Assembly (NCBI GenBank): GCA_963556195.1 | Contig: OY744531.1 | Coordinates: forward strand, 53,613,200-53,677,199 | DNA from: Sepiola atlantica | Lineage: Eukaryota; Mollusca; Cephalopoda; Sepiida; Sepiolidae | Direction of reading: 5' to 3' | Length of the DNA stretch: 64,000 nt | Part shown: positions 45,430 through 57,627 of the stretch, piece by piece | Numbering within the stretch: position 1 is the first letter of the stretch | How the letters are laid out: each line of letters opens with the position of its first letter | The notes under the pieces: model-generated | The model's input: the letters and a program-made list of their open reading frames with translations, nothing else | Told to the model about the DNA's origin: nothing | The model's database searches: none | Position numbers and translations under genes: made by a program

Positions 45430-47590
45430 AAATATGTAACTTAAACTAAGCCTGTAGCTGGCATGCGTATTATCTTACGATCCGCCCGAAGACGACCAAA
45501 TGTAGAGTCCACCAGTCACACGGTTTTGGTCATTTTTGTACGAAGAAATAAATGAGTTTTCCAATTTTTAGATATGCGTGTGAAAGGTGTCGGATTAAAA
45601 AAATGTCAACTTTATGCTCGACTGTTGAGAAGCTTGACGTATATTGACTTAATTTAGAAGTCGAGTCGCTAAAGAAATTGTATCCGCCATGTTTATTAAG
45701 GAAAAACTGCAAGGAACTATGTTCGTTAATTTCATTCTTTAAAAACCGGAATGAGTATAACTTTATATGTAATAGGTAGAGATAACGGAATCCGATATTA
45801 TCGAAAATCAGCTGAATTAGCGGGAACGTCCATTAAATGTGTGAGTAATGTTTTGCATTATGTAGTAAAGTAATAGCAGACAAATAGTTAATATTAACGG
45901 ACACTTTTTTTTAAAGTAGACGATGTTTATTAGTTCCCGATTTTGTTGGGAGAGTGTCAGTACTGAAGTGTTAAGGGGGGAGTTGTTGCTACTACCTATA
46001 TGAAGTATGTTTATAGGAGAGTCGAAGATGGTGGGCCAAAAGTAATATTTAATGTTAGCTGGAGAAAAATAATAACACATTTAATAAAACACGATCGAGT
46101 TAATAAGCGTAATGTAGTGGTGAATTTAGTAGCCTGCATGTGGTTATTTTCCTATTCTTCAAAAACATACAGGGGAAAATCATCTTAACTTTATATATAA
46201 GGTATTCATTTTTTATCTATACAGAACGTTTTATATTCAATTCATTCTTTATATTCGTCCCGTATCTCACAAATACCATCAGGCAACTTCCGTTATGTAT
46301 GGCGAAAATGTTTGTGCTACTGCCGAATGCATTGCATGTTATATCTAAGAAATATTCTATTTAGCCAATAGATGTGACCATGGCAGAAACGATCGCTTCG
46401 GGTCTTGGAAAGCCTGGCAGCAATGGTAACTAAAGTGTGATTCTACTCTCCTCAAAGTTGCAAAATTAAGGCCACATCCTCGAATTTAGAGTCATGTCAT
46501 ACCGAAAACGGGGACCGTTTGTGAATTTGATATCCCATAGAAACTTTTGGAGAATAGGAAAGTGGACTTTGGTTTACTTTCGGCAGTGGACTCGTAATTC
46601 TCGCTTCCATTATATTGTGCTTTAGTCCTCACATTCTATGATAGATGTTTCTGACAAAGTATTGCTGCTTTCGGGATCGGTATCTATTCATATAACACAT
46701 ATCGTTTTCTAGTTTTTGACGTTGAAGTAGTATGTTTTAGAACCTTACATCGAGTGGCTTCATGCCTTGTCTGGAGCGATTTCCATATAAAAATTCCTCC
46801 TTCGGAGTAGCCGGCGTAATAAGGCTACACAATGACTAGGACAGGTAGCTCTAAAATAGGGATTCACCACAAAAGACGCATCAAATGGTATATAATAAAT
46901 AGATTCGACATTATTTGAACTCGGCCTGCCGATTCCATGAACCGTATCAGTTACTATCACTAGTTTTGTTTCGTGGACGCCGATTTACTTTGGAAGCAAT
47001 TAAATTATTTTGCTTTGTCGGTGATAAGATATTCTCTAATCGAGTCTGATTATTCTTCGCGTTTTTTTTTATTGAGTCGAGGTCTAAAGACAATTAGTCA
47101 CATATGAATTAAAACAAGAAGAATAAAAGCAAATCAATGCCAATAAAAACAATGACGTCGATTAGTTTGATGAAATAAATGCAAAATCGAATTGTTTTAT
47201 TCACCGTCTGATGGATGACAACATCTTTCAATGGTAAATCGTATTTTTAAGAAACTTGCAACATCGACAAATAATAGAAAACAGAGAAAAGAAAGAAGCT
47301 TCAATGAGGCTAATTGAAAGAGAGATTCACACACCCTTCCCTATACACACATATATAAATATATATAATATAATATATATAATATAAATCTAATATGTAT
47401 AAATATATATAAGAAATAATTAAAAAAATAATATAAAACAAATTTTATATAGTTTTTCCTTTAAAATATATTTCTTCTGAGTTTCTACCCACTCATGTAT
47501 TATATTTCCTCTTGAAGAGTATGTAATAGTTATTATGCTGGTAATTTTCATTTTCGAAACTACATTTAAATGTTATTTAAAATATTTGAA
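45430..47590. other. no recognisable feature
   Basis: No gene, RNA or structured repeat recognised. Confidence 0.45.
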
Positions 47591-47594
47591 TACT

Positions 47595-47674
<80 letters not shown>

Positions 47675-47754
47675 GTTTTGTTCGAGGAGGGAATGATTTT
47701 AGAATTTAAAAAAAGAAAATACGATTTAATGAAACATAGTAAAATAGATGTAAC

Positions 47755-47789
47755 CCCGAGGCGATATTCTCGAGGCCATTTTCATCAAT
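47755..47789 (-). ncRNA. degenerate hammerhead-like motif, left arm
   Basis: Minus strand: UUGAUGA (one change from CUGAUGA), AAAUGGCCUC, GAGA (GAAA changed), a stem III region ending CGCC, U, C, GGGG. Two core mutations; probably inactive. Confidence 0.4.
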
Positions 47790-48068
47790 ACTCAACGGCC
47801 ATCTCTATGCCGACAGAGAGACTTAAAACACAGACTGTTGACCTTTGGAGACACCTTTGCTTCTGTTGGGTGATCATTTTATCTGTGCTTGGTTATGTAT
47901 ATATATATGTTTATACATATATATGCATGCACTAATATACCCCATATTTTTTTCTCTTTTATATAATTGTTTTTTCTCTCCCTCCCGCCACTTGTTGAAC
48001 TTCTTCATTATACCATTTATTGGTTTTAAATTTGTCGTTTTTTTTAAACAAACAAATACCGACGTTTT

Positions 48069-48104
48069 CCCTTGAAAATTAGTCGGTCGAAAGGCGCCTC
48101 GGGG
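48069..48104 (+). ncRNA. degenerate hammerhead-like motif, right arm
   Basis: CCC, UUGAAAA (two changes from CUGANGA), UUAGUCGGUC, GAA, self-complementary AGGCGCCU, C, GGGG, where GGG pairs with CCC. Stems I and III are intact, core damaged. Confidence 0.45.
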
Positions 48105-48213
48105 TTACATCTATTTTACTATGTTTCATTAAATCGTATTTACTTTTTTTAAATTCTAAAATTATTCCCCCCTCGAACAAACGAATTTATATGGTACGGC
48201 ACCAACATAACTC

Positions 48214-48270
<57 letters not shown>

Positions 48271-48376
48271 CTTTTAAGAAAATAATATTTTTAAACCTTT
48301 TGCATTCCTGTGCATCAACAAATAAGAAATAAATAGAGAAAAGATATAAGTATTTAAATATTTTTCAAATAAAATG

Positions 48377-48686
48377 TATATATATATATATATATACCGG
48401 TGTCTGTTGGTATTAATAATCAACATGTTCCAGCCTTTTTTGTTGTTGAACACTGTCCAACATTACGTTACTGTGTATGTCTGCCGATTTGACATTGATA
48501 GAGTTTAAATTCTCTTCATTTCCATGTTAATTGATGCTGATAGAATACCAGGCTGCGAGTTAGAGGTGGCTTTGCAACTGGGTCTGAATTCTTCGACCGG
48601 CAAGAATTAACATCTATTAAAGCGAAGATTGCATGAGTATGAAACACCGGTGTCTGTAGGTATTAATAATAAATATTTATTTAAAG

Positions 48687-48764
<78 letters not shown>
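48377..48764. repeat. TA arrays and 250-bp-spaced direct repeat
   Basis: CCGGTGTCTGT(T/A)GGTATTAATAAT occurs at 48397 and 48647 in direct orientation. TA arrays are at 48377-48396 and 48689-48764. Confidence 0.85.
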
Positions 48765-48767
<3 letters not shown>

Positions 48768-49429
48768 GAATAAATGCGAAAGCTTTTTTTCGTCTATATT
48801 ACGATTAAAACGGGTTGCTGTTATGAATAACAATAATACAACATGATATTTTCACATTCTCAATCTATGTATGACAGATGAAAGATTAATAGAGAACCAT
48901 CTAGATGCTTTATTTGCATAACTAAACTGTTGATAATTAATTAATTTTTTGAATTATAAATTTGGAGTTGCGTTTCTTATTTTTACTATATATATGCAAT
49001 AGTTTCGCCGATGTTAAAACTAAATAACTAAAGTTATTTAATTAATAAATTTAATAAATGACTAAAACATCTTAAGTGTATACTATCAGCACTCGCAACG
49101 TGCGAAGCATAAGCGAGAATAGAAAGGGAAGAATGTGGAAGAATGATGCTGTATAGTCCGCTTCCTCTCTCTCTCTCTCTCTCCTCCTTCTCTTTCGCCC
49201 CGTTTTAATAGATTTTACATTTTTCGTGAAAAATAATTAAATAACTTTTTTAATTAGCAAATTAAATGTCATATTTTAATGTTCAACAACAAACTTAACA
49301 AGTGTTTAATGTTTACAAACAACTTTTCACTCATTGACAAATTGAAACATAATTGAGAAGCACTGATCTGTCAAAAAAGAAAAGCATCCTCCCTTAAATC
49401 ACCCCACCTTTCATCCCCCTTTAAATCAG

Positions 49430-49580
49430 ATTCTACTTTTTTTAGGCGAGTACGTGTGAACACCCCGAAAAATTTGACGGAAAGAAAAAAAACGATTATT
49501 TTAGCATTTAGAGTAGGGGAGATTTTCGTATATAAATGCAATGTAAAATGATCCTCCATTTCTGGACCAGTTGTGGGACA
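49430..49580. repeat. dispersed repeat (foldback-internal family)
   Basis: Shares TTAGAGTAGGGGAGATTTTC, GTAAAATGATCCTCCATTTC and TGGACCAG with the inner arm of the 19.66-20.89-kb foldback. The stretch at 49620-49710 further shares GGGTCTACTTTATTATGCGA-type sequence with 20160-20260. Confidence 0.6.
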
Positions 49581-49889
49581 GTTAACTAAATCCGTATTTG
49601 CTATTGCAGCTAAATCCGGTGCGTTTTTTTTATTTGGAGGGAGGTGGGTCTACTTTATTATGCGATACCGTGTGGTTTTCTGATCTTGTAACTCGGACTT
49701 GGGGTTAGTGGTAAGACAATGTAATTAACCTCACAAAAATGATTAAATGGCTCGGAACATTTTACGTTAAATATATATAAACACATTCAAATAGTGGTTA
49801 GCAAAAATACAACGAACGCTGCAATCACCAATAAAAATAATTACATAAAAATACATTAAAATTTAGGTGATAAAAATCGTACATATTTC

Positions 49890-49995
49890 TACGTAGTCCA
49901 ATGGTAAGACGCTGAACTACAAACATCAATATCGAAGGTTCGACTGTGAGCCAGAAACATGTGTCCATGGATTACTTTTATGTACGTATAAAATT

Positions 49996-50048
<53 letters not shown>
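49890..50048 (+). repeat. tRNA-like SINE with (TA)n tail
   Basis: Box A-like TAGTCCAATGG (49894-49904) and box B-like AAGGTTCGACTG (49936-49947), then CATGTGTCCATGGATTACTT, TACGTATAAAATTAATAA and (TA)n. The end sequence also precedes (TA)n at 37420-37465 and 56460-56511, so TA arrays are this family's tail. Confidence 0.65.
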
Positions 50049-50049
<1 letters not shown>

Positions 50050-51185
50050 TTGAAGAGAGTGGAGTTTACTTTCGGCAGCCGTGTAACTCTATACTTTGAT
50101 CTCAAAGCGATCCATAATCCCGGCCTGGCAAACATGCGACTGGGGTCTACGACTGGGGGCAGACATGTGAAGACCAAATTTACTACTAAATAATAATTAC
50201 CGAGAAAAGATTTAGTAAGAAATTTCTTAGTCATGTCCAGTAATAAGCAACTATACATATTATTAAGAACAGCTTACAATAATTGATTCATTTTTATCGA
50301 ACCAAATATAAAAAGTACAAAAATATAAAAGAACAAAATTCACAAAATAATCACTTTATTTACCATGAATTAGACACATTTTTGATATTTCAAAAATCAT
50401 GAGTTAATTTGTTTATGTTGGCTACTTTATTACATAAAATATTATGATATAATACAATCAGAAAGCAAATTGAACATTTTACAAAATCAAATACTTTATG
50501 AGTAAAATAATTTTGACAATTTTTACAAAATTTGTTACGTTTGTTAAATATACTATTTATTTTTACAGCAGCTGAAGAAAATGGTTATTTCTTTACTATA
50601 CACAGTCTTAATAATAAAATCAACTTACATTGACAAGAACATAAAACCAATAATATATATGTAAAATGGGTGAAATGTAAAACATATATTATAACTGCTT
50701 GGAAAATTATGTATTAAAACAAAATATAAGATTCTACTTTTTTAGGTGATTATGTGTGAAACCCTGAAAAACTTAGCAGAAACAATAAAATCAATTGTTC
50801 TAGAATTTAGAATGATAGATTAGTTTCACATATAAATTTAACGTAAAATGAGCGCCCATTTCCTAGTAATTCTAGCGTTTTAAGGCAGTATTATGGATCG
50901 TCTTACCAAGGACCCATACAAAAAATAGCATAAAATAAAGGCATTAAATAATCGCATAAAAAATATATTTTTAAATAAAAAATTAAAAAATTCAATCTAT
51001 TATTGTATTTAATGTGGGTGGTAAGTGTAGTATCAGTTCTGTTGTCATAAGACCGTCCTCCCAGGAATTACCTCCTGTTTTGAGGACGTGGGGTTAGTCC
51101 TCCCAGGTATTGCAATATAATATATGTTTAGTCACCATGATATCATCCTCCCAGGCTATGCGACTAGAGGGAACATATATTTGCT
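50050..51185. other. repeat fragments, no gene
   Basis: 50731-50870 is another copy of the 49.4-kb family. 51050-51180 shares the CTCCCAGG(A/T)ATT...CCTC phrases with 11.2-11.8 kb. No gene recognised. Confidence 0.45.
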
Positions 51186-51186
51186 A

Positions 51187-51187
<1 letters not shown>

Positions 51188-51248
<61 letters not shown>

Positions 51249-51417
51249 GGGTATACACATATATGGCTATAAACACATCTACTATGTATCTGCAAATATC
51301 TGTCTATTTTTATATCTGTACTACAATACCAATCATGTCCTCTTTTCTCTTTCATGCGAATCACGTTTTGTAATCTCGAAAGAAATAAACTTCGAGATTA
51401 AAAGTAAAAAGGTACGT

Positions 51418-51510
<93 letters not shown>

Positions 51511-51531
51511 CCCGTTCCAGGACGGGTATAA
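51188..51531. repeat. two (TA)n arrays with hairpins
   Basis: TA at 51188-51243 and 51419-51507. AATCTCGAAAG / ACTTCGAGATT forms a hairpin at about 51372-51400, and ATACCCGT / ACGGGTAT another at about 51508-51530. Confidence 0.88.
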
Positions 51532-51649
51532 GCAATAAATATGGCATTAGTTTTAATTTCACTATTTATTTCGTTTCTTTATTGGTCCGTTTTCTGTCGC
51601 ACAACCTTAAATAGTAAAGTTTACAAAAGAAAAAATAATGTGCTCACTT

Positions 51650-52140
51650 TAATCACGATATTACCTAGAATAATATTCCATAATTCATAATGTTAGGTTC
51701 AATAGTTTCGGATATTCCCAAACGCATTCATATTATTGACGCTCACACGCGCGCACGGATCCATTTTAAAATGTATTACTTAATATAACACAAAATCTGA
51801 TGTAGAGCAATTCTTTTCTCTATTAATTTTTGTATCTAACTTATTTATCAGTTTTTTTGTAGGCGGGGGAGTTTAAGTGGTTTAGTACAAAAAACAATGT
51901 GTCTATGTTACTCATTGTGTTGCCGATAATAAATTTTAAGATTCATAATTCATAATGTATTAGTTTAGGAGTTTATCCGTACAGCGAAATATATTACTTT
52001 ATATATATGCCCCCATAAATGGTTGAATTTACCAAAACATATTGTCGTTATGTTACTCACCGTATTGCCTAGAATATATATTGTAACATTCATAATGATC
52101 CGTTCATTAGTTTAGGAGTTTATCCTGTATATAGAAATAC
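51650..52140. repeat. degenerate tandem repeat, about three copies
   Basis: A module with (C/G)TATTGCC(T/G)A(G)AATA, ATTCATAATG(T), and TTAGTTTAGGAGTTTATCC recurs at about 51660, 51920 and 52050 with variable spacing. Confidence 0.5.
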
Positions 52141-52144
52141 CTTT

Positions 52145-52705
52145 GATGCTACGAGATTATGCAAAATGTACAAAAATAGGCATAAATAGAACTGCGCGTA
52201 ATAGTTAAATAAAACCAACTTACCAATGAGAAAATAGAAAAAAGAATTAATGAGAGATCGTTTTTACAGGAATATTCAAAGTAGTTATCTTTTTTTTCAA
52301 TCGCACCCATATACACGACTGAGTATATTATGAACTTGTTTTTACTTTTTAAATAGAACAATTGTTTTTAATATCAATGTCAGTGCGACAAATAACACAA
52401 ATTTCTTTGCACAGATAGATATTTGTGTGTACGTATGAATGAGAAAGTGAGTGTGTGTTTATGTTCTGAATTCTTATAGTATAGTTATTCAATTTTAACA
52501 TTTCGTCGTGACATTCAGTAAATGATTATCAAATGAGATTTTATAAGAATGTATTTTTATTAGCGACTTTATTTGGGTCAATGTTCAGCTGGAAGATATA
52601 TTTAAGTATTCTCGTCAACATTGCAACAGCATGTGCCAGTTTTTTTATTCGAAATCAATTTGTTGCTTAAATTTATTATCAAATCACTTGGTCACCCGCT
52701 CCTGG
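52145..52705. other. no recognisable feature
   Basis: AT-rich, nothing recognised. Confidence 0.45.
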
Positions 52706-52712
52706 ACGTGTA

Positions 52713-53193
52713 TCTATTATATAAAGGAAAGTGTATGTGTGTATGTGTGTATGTATGAGTGTGTGTGTCCAGCTAAAAGTAAAAAAACTACCAACGAAAC
52801 ACCCGCAAATATTGTATATTTTTGACCAGCGTTGCACGGAATTAATAATATCTTAGATTTAGAAAAAATACACATTCTTTGACCCTAAACTGCCGCCTAT
52901 TTCGCCAGGAGGCTGATTTTGCTTTTTATAATTTTCATGTACTAACTAAAGGGAAGTAACTCTGATTGTTTACTAACAGTAATTTCCCTTACGCTGATTT
53001 TAATAATCTATAAAAAGTGTATGTCCAGAGAGAGAAATGGGCTGTGCGGAAAAGAAAGAAGGGGGTTGGAGAGGTGTAAGGGGTGGGGAGAGGAAGGGAG
53101 TGGGAAATAGGGTTTCCGGGGAAGAGAGACATAGAAGTTTGAATAGAAATATGTTACACTTTTGCCCCGTGCAACGCCGGGTAACCCTGCTAG
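52713..53193 (+). mobile_element. non-autonomous Helitron
   Basis: Starts TCTATTATATAAAGGAAAG directly after a host A and ends CCGGGTAACCCTGCTAG directly before a host T, matching the A/TC...CTRR/T Helitron rule. The GC-rich CCCCGTGCAACGCCGGG just before the end can form the usual short 3' hairpin. There is no Rep/helicase coding; the interior has (TGTGTA)n and a purine-rich segment. No target duplication, as expected. Confidence 0.75.
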
Positions 53194-53199
53194 TATAAT

Positions 53200-53560
53200 A
53201 TGAAACACACTTGGAACTATAATACCTTTTTTGTATGCATATATTGTGTAAATTATTAATCCGTAATCGAATAAATTATATTTAACCAATACAGGTGCTA
53301 CCATTTCGGGTCAGAGTCGATCTGGAAGTAATAGCAAAAAGGGGTGACTCCACACACCCAAAGCATCAAATTGAGGCTTCACAACCGGATCAGGTTTGAG
53401 GCCCAACATGGGACCGATACATCTGACGTAGAATAATGGTCAATGTGGGATTCCATGCACTATGAAAAAAAGAAACACTATATGGCCCCGTTAAGATAAT
53501 CTGTCACGGGATGGTATCAATCCTACAAAATCTTTTGTTTGTAGGTCTAATAGCCTAAAA
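53200..53560. other. no recognisable feature
   Basis: Nothing recognised. Confidence 0.45.
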
Positions 53561-53563
53561 GTA

Positions 53564-54125
53564 TTAGGTCGTTACAAAAATAATGGCCGCCTGAAGCGCT
53601 GGGGTGTAAAAAGTGTTTTAAGACAGAATTTGTAGTTTATTCCTGGTAAATTTTAACATATATAATAATCAATGTGTTCTCAATAATAATTTGGAACACT
53701 TTTTCAGATATAAAGTAATTTTGAAGAATAGAATGATGAACATGCCAAAACATGACCTTCGCCTTTTTATGTTGCATAAGTTCAAACATTGGCACAATGC
53801 CTCCGAAACCTATACCAATATGAATAGAGCATAGGGAGCTGGATCAACAGGCAATCGGACAGTACGAAGACGGTTTCAGAAATTCCGTAGTGGATATAAG
53901 ATTCTTGAAGATGAAGAAGGTAGAGGGCGGCCGTGTAATCTTGACAAAGAACAATTGAAAGCACTTGTTGAGCAAAGTCTATGTCAGTGTCAAAGAAATG
54001 TCTCAGACACTTGCTGTCAGCACTGCAACAGTTTCACGTCATTTACAGAGTATTAGAAAGGTGGAAAAAGTTTCATGAATAAATGTATGTTTCTGAAATC
54101 GGCCATTATTTTTGTAACGACCTAA
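53564..54125 (+). mobile_element. internally deleted mariner-like element, copy 2
   Basis: 562 bp flanked by TA (53562-53563 and 54126-54127). The left end TTAGGTCGTTACAAAAATAA and the right end TTATTTTTGTAACGACCTAA are perfect inverted repeats that continue into TGGCCG / CGGCCA. Same size and content as the copy at 5061-5614, better preserved. Confidence 0.9.
53733..54092 (+). pseudogene. mariner transposase N-terminal fragment
   Basis: Starts MMNMPKHDLRLFMLHKFK. After an in-frame stop it continues TVRRRFQKFRSG, EDEEGRGRP, LDKEQLKALVEQ and, in the next frame, QTLAVSTATVSRHLQSIRKV. These are the two helix-turn-helix segments and the GRP linker of mariner transposases. The sequence then jumps straight to the 3' inverted repeat, so the entire DD(D/E) catalytic domain is missing. 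A binding-only product could in principle act on element ends, but the stop and frameshift argue against one being made. Confidence 0.8.
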
Positions 54126-54129
54126 TAGT

Positions 54130-54620
54130 TGGTCGATACACAGAGACACCGGATCGCGTTATACAGTATACTCGGAAATCTCTTTGCAAAAATTCGGTTT
54201 ATAGAATATTTTAAAGTAATAAAAGATCATATTGGTCTGGTGAAAACTGTATGAAAATAGAACTTACACGACTGAAGTTATGGATATAAAATATTTAAAT
54301 TTGTGCGAATGAATGAATGTTAATTATGATGTACTAATTCATACCCGCTTCTTTAGCGCTGTCGGTTCAGTACTTGGGTACATAAATTGTCATCTTTACC
54401 TAGCTTAATCCGCTTCATTGCTAGTAAGAAGAAAAATATTTCTGAAATGTTGTGGAACAAAATTTAGTATGAGAGAGTAAGTAACTACGATGTATGTATT
54501 TATGTATTGTTTTATTGGCAAAAAAAGCATTAGAAATTATGTTTTAAGAAAAAATAATTCGCTTTGAACTCATGTCAAATACAATTTATGTCTACTTCTT
54601 AGGAATTATCAAAAAATCGC
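54130..54620. other. no recognisable feature
   Basis: AT-rich; nothing recognised. Confidence 0.45.
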
Positions 54621-54624
54621 TTAG

Positions 54625-54625
<1 letters not shown>

Positions 54626-54660
<35 letters not shown>

Positions 54661-54770
54661 TTTTATGTTATTATGCTATGTTAATTTCTTTAAATTTATT
54701 AAACGTGCATCTAGTTTAACATAAAATCTTTCAGATGTACGCGAGATTCGAACTCGGGTATTGACATCGT
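54626..54770 (-). repeat. (TA)n plus tRNA-like SINE fragment
   Basis: TA at 54626-54656. The minus strand near 54755-54738 reads CCCGAGTTCGAATCTCG, a good box B; box A is not evident. Confidence 0.5.
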
Positions 54771-55149
54771 AAAAACTACTCCCTTAGTAATATATACTCT
54801 GTCTATTCCTTTTTTGTAAACGAATCACATGTTTCTATTTACGTACGGGTATACAAACTCCATAACTGTTAATAGTATATAGATTAATTATCCTTTATTA
54901 AAATCTCATTGAAACCAGAAAAAAAATATGTTTAACAGAGCGGTTCATGCTCCACTATAAAGTTCATAAATAAATGAATAAATATGATCCTTATTTACGA
55001 CTCTCTGCATATGCAGAAGATTGTTCAGAAGAAATTTCAAGTTCATGGGTCTAATAGGCTGAAATTAGTAAGCAGACATACAGACAAACAAGTGTTCCTC
55101 ATTGATTTAGATATACCAATTTGACAGCAGTCCAGAACTGTGAATAAGA

Positions 55150-55292
55150 AGATCCCAGATAAGTTAAGAAAAACACAAAAGAAGAATAAGAAAAATGTAA
55201 AGAAAAAGAAAAATGAAAAAAAGAAAGAAAAAGAAGAAAGAAAAAAAGAAGAAAATAAGAAAGTAAAAAAAAGGAAAAAAGAAAAAAGAATG
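55150..55292. repeat. purine (A/G) strand-biased tract
   Basis: Nearly pure A+G on the plus strand for about 110 bases (AAGAAAGAAAAAG-type), a candidate for triplex DNA. Poly-Lys/Glu translation is an artefact. Confidence 0.9.
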
Positions 55293-55684
55293 ATTAGATT
55301 CATACACAAGAAGGATTGGATGGATTTTTCCTTCTTTTTTTCTTCGATATTGCGTTATCAGATCGATATCTGCGCTGTTTCGCAGAAAGAATCAGTTAAT
55401 CGATTGTTCCGTACATCTGTCCCAGCCTCGGTTCGTCGTCAAGGTGACGGCGAGATCTTCTTCTTCTTCTTCTTCTTTCAGTCTCTCCTGTCATTGTCGT
55501 CATACTCATCCTCCGTAGCCAGCATGCCATCTACAATGTGTCACCAGTATCACCATCGACATTAACAAAATCTACTCGCTTCTCCTGATACTGCGAACAG
55601 CGATGGCGAAATCAGTCGATGTCCCAGGGCGTCGTTTTCTTTTAATAATATCGATAATTACGAGCAGGAGACACATAGTTGTTC

Positions 55685-55765
55685 ATGTATTCACATACAT
55701 ACATACATACATACATACATACATACATACATACATACATACATACATACATACATACATAGAAA

Positions 55766-55845
<80 letters not shown>
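55685..55845. repeat. (ACAT)n followed by (TA)n
   Basis: About 19 ACAT units to 55760, then TA from 55767 to 55845. Confidence 0.97.
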
Positions 55846-55849
<4 letters not shown>

Positions 55850-55939
55850 CACGACTTTCTAGGTATGCCCGCTTGTATAATAGAACTGAATGCTCTTCCT
55901 TTGTTGTTAGGTCGACCGCATGGTTCTAGAGGTTTAGAG

Positions 55940-56082
55940 AAAAGTAAAAATGTTGACTTAAGTCTAGGGTTCGAATCGCGTGACCGACAGAAGAACTATA
56001 TTCCACACTGATGATTCCGGGAAAGAAATGAAACACATGTTTATGTGGATAAGAAATTAATTTAATAGTTATCATAATATTG

Positions 56083-56131
<49 letters not shown>
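55940..56131 (+). repeat. tRNA-like box B fragment and (TA)n
   Basis: CTAGGGTTCGAATCGCG at 55964-55980 is a good box B; box A is uncertain. TA array at 56085-56131. Confidence 0.45.
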
Positions 56132-56135
<4 letters not shown>

Positions 56136-56179
56136 TTATTATTATGTGTATGTAAAAATAAATCAATAAATATACATAT

Positions 56180-56639
56180 AAAATAAAAAAGTAAATACAC
56201 ATCCTATAAAAATGGCGACATAATGCAATGTTCTTTACCGCTTAAGAATTGGATAATACTAAGAAAAAACAGCTATATTTTTATCGCCAGTAAAAACAAT
56301 AACAAAGACTACGTAGCATTATAGCGATAAAAATCGTACATATTTTACGGCAAGGTGTTCTAGTATTATGGGAAAACGCCAGACTGCAAACAGTAATATC
56401 ATAGGTTAGATCGTTGCCCAGGTTAGCCAGGCTGTACGGCTGATAGCAAGAAACACGTGTCCATGGGTTACTTTTATACGCAGGTAAAATTAATTATATA
56501 TATATATATATGAAATTTAAAAAATAAATACACTTCCTATTAAAAAAGGGCGACTTAATGCAATGTTCTTCACCGCTTAGGAAGTGGAAAATACTAAGAA
56601 AACTGCTATGTTTCTATCGCCAGTAAAAACAATAACAAA

Positions 56640-56703
<64 letters not shown>
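56180..56703. repeat. duplicated SINE-related segment with TA tails
   Basis: GCAATGTTCTT(T/C)ACCGCTTA and TCGCCAGTAAAAACAATAAC occur at 56226-56303 and again at 56560-56638. TA arrays follow at 56495-56511 and 56642-56703. The middle (56340-56480) is a diverged copy of the SINE at 49.9 kb, sharing CACGTGTCCATGGGTTACTT. Confidence 0.7.
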
Positions 56704-56706
<3 letters not shown>

Positions 56707-56709
56707 AAA

Positions 56710-57405
56710 AAAACGTGACCCATTAGCTCATCTTAATCAACTGAATGTGTGGTAGATAGTTTGAATCAGAAAAATGTCAGTTTGCAAAACTAATTAACTT
56801 TTTAAAAATAATAAACAAAATCTAAAATTAGTCTCTTTCTATTTTCTATCTCTTTCTTCTGTCTATTCTATTTCCGTCTTCAGCTTGAGGTTAAATCGTA
56901 TTACAACTTGTGATGATATTTCCTTTTGTTCTGTAGTTAGTTTTATTACCTTTGATAATAAATTAATAGAGAGATAAAGACGGAAGGAGGGAGAGAGAAT
57001 AAGCGAGGATGATAAGCACCTTATAAAATAAGACAAGGGTAAAAAAGACATAGGGAGAGAGGGGGTGAGAGTAATATATAGAAACCTAGTAAGAGATGTT
57101 GTCACTTGGTCAATTATTTGCAAATTACGGCTGATTAGGACCAATTAAATTGATTTTTTTTTTCAAATACAAACCTATCCCAGAACTAATCTATTAATAG
57201 TTTAGTGTGTTTTGTGTTTCTACAAAATATTAAAAAAATACTTCTATTTTAATGGTTTTAATACGACGCAATTTGCAAGTAAATCATCAAGTGACCAAAC
57301 TCTTAATATGATACTATCTAACACTCTCACTCTCTCTATCATTCTATCTTATTTGATCTCCACCCCGTACTAATTATTACGGTATCTATCACTCTTGGCC
57401 CCCTC
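56710..57405. other. no recognisable feature
   Basis: Nothing recognised. Confidence 0.45.
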
Positions 57406-57409
57406 TATC

Positions 57410-57411
<2 letters not shown>

Positions 57412-57492
<81 letters not shown>
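57412..57492. repeat. (CT)n microsatellite
   Basis: About 40 CT units, uninterrupted. Confidence 0.97.
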
Positions 57493-57495
<3 letters not shown>

Positions 57496-57625
57496 AAGAG
57501 TCGAAAGCAATAAAGAAAGGAAAGAATAAAAGTATTAGAATAGTCCATTATAAGCAAAATGGAATATCACTACAAGTAGAAATAACATTTAGCCCGTAGC
57601 TAAAGAGTATAATTAAGAAAGAGAG

Positions 57626-57627
<2 letters not shown>

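Larger units (their letters stand above)
47599..48266. repeat. (TA)n-bounded hammerhead foldback
   Basis: TA arrays 47599-47672 and 48217-48266 enclose arms 47673-47770 and about 48088-48188, inverted and about 90% identical (TTCGTTTG-TTCGAGG, ACGATTTAATGAAACATAGT, AAAATAGATGTAACCCCGAG). Hammerhead-like motifs point outward in each arm. Confidence 0.85.

Noticed and set aside
47570..47935. 121-codon frame with an (IleTyr)n core
   Set aside because: Open only because (TA)n has no stop in that frame; the same applies to other IYIYIY frames across the window.
55140..55565. 141-codon Lys/Glu-rich frame resembling a nuclear basic protein
   Set aside because: Arises from a purine tract and a (TTC)n run; no conserved domain.
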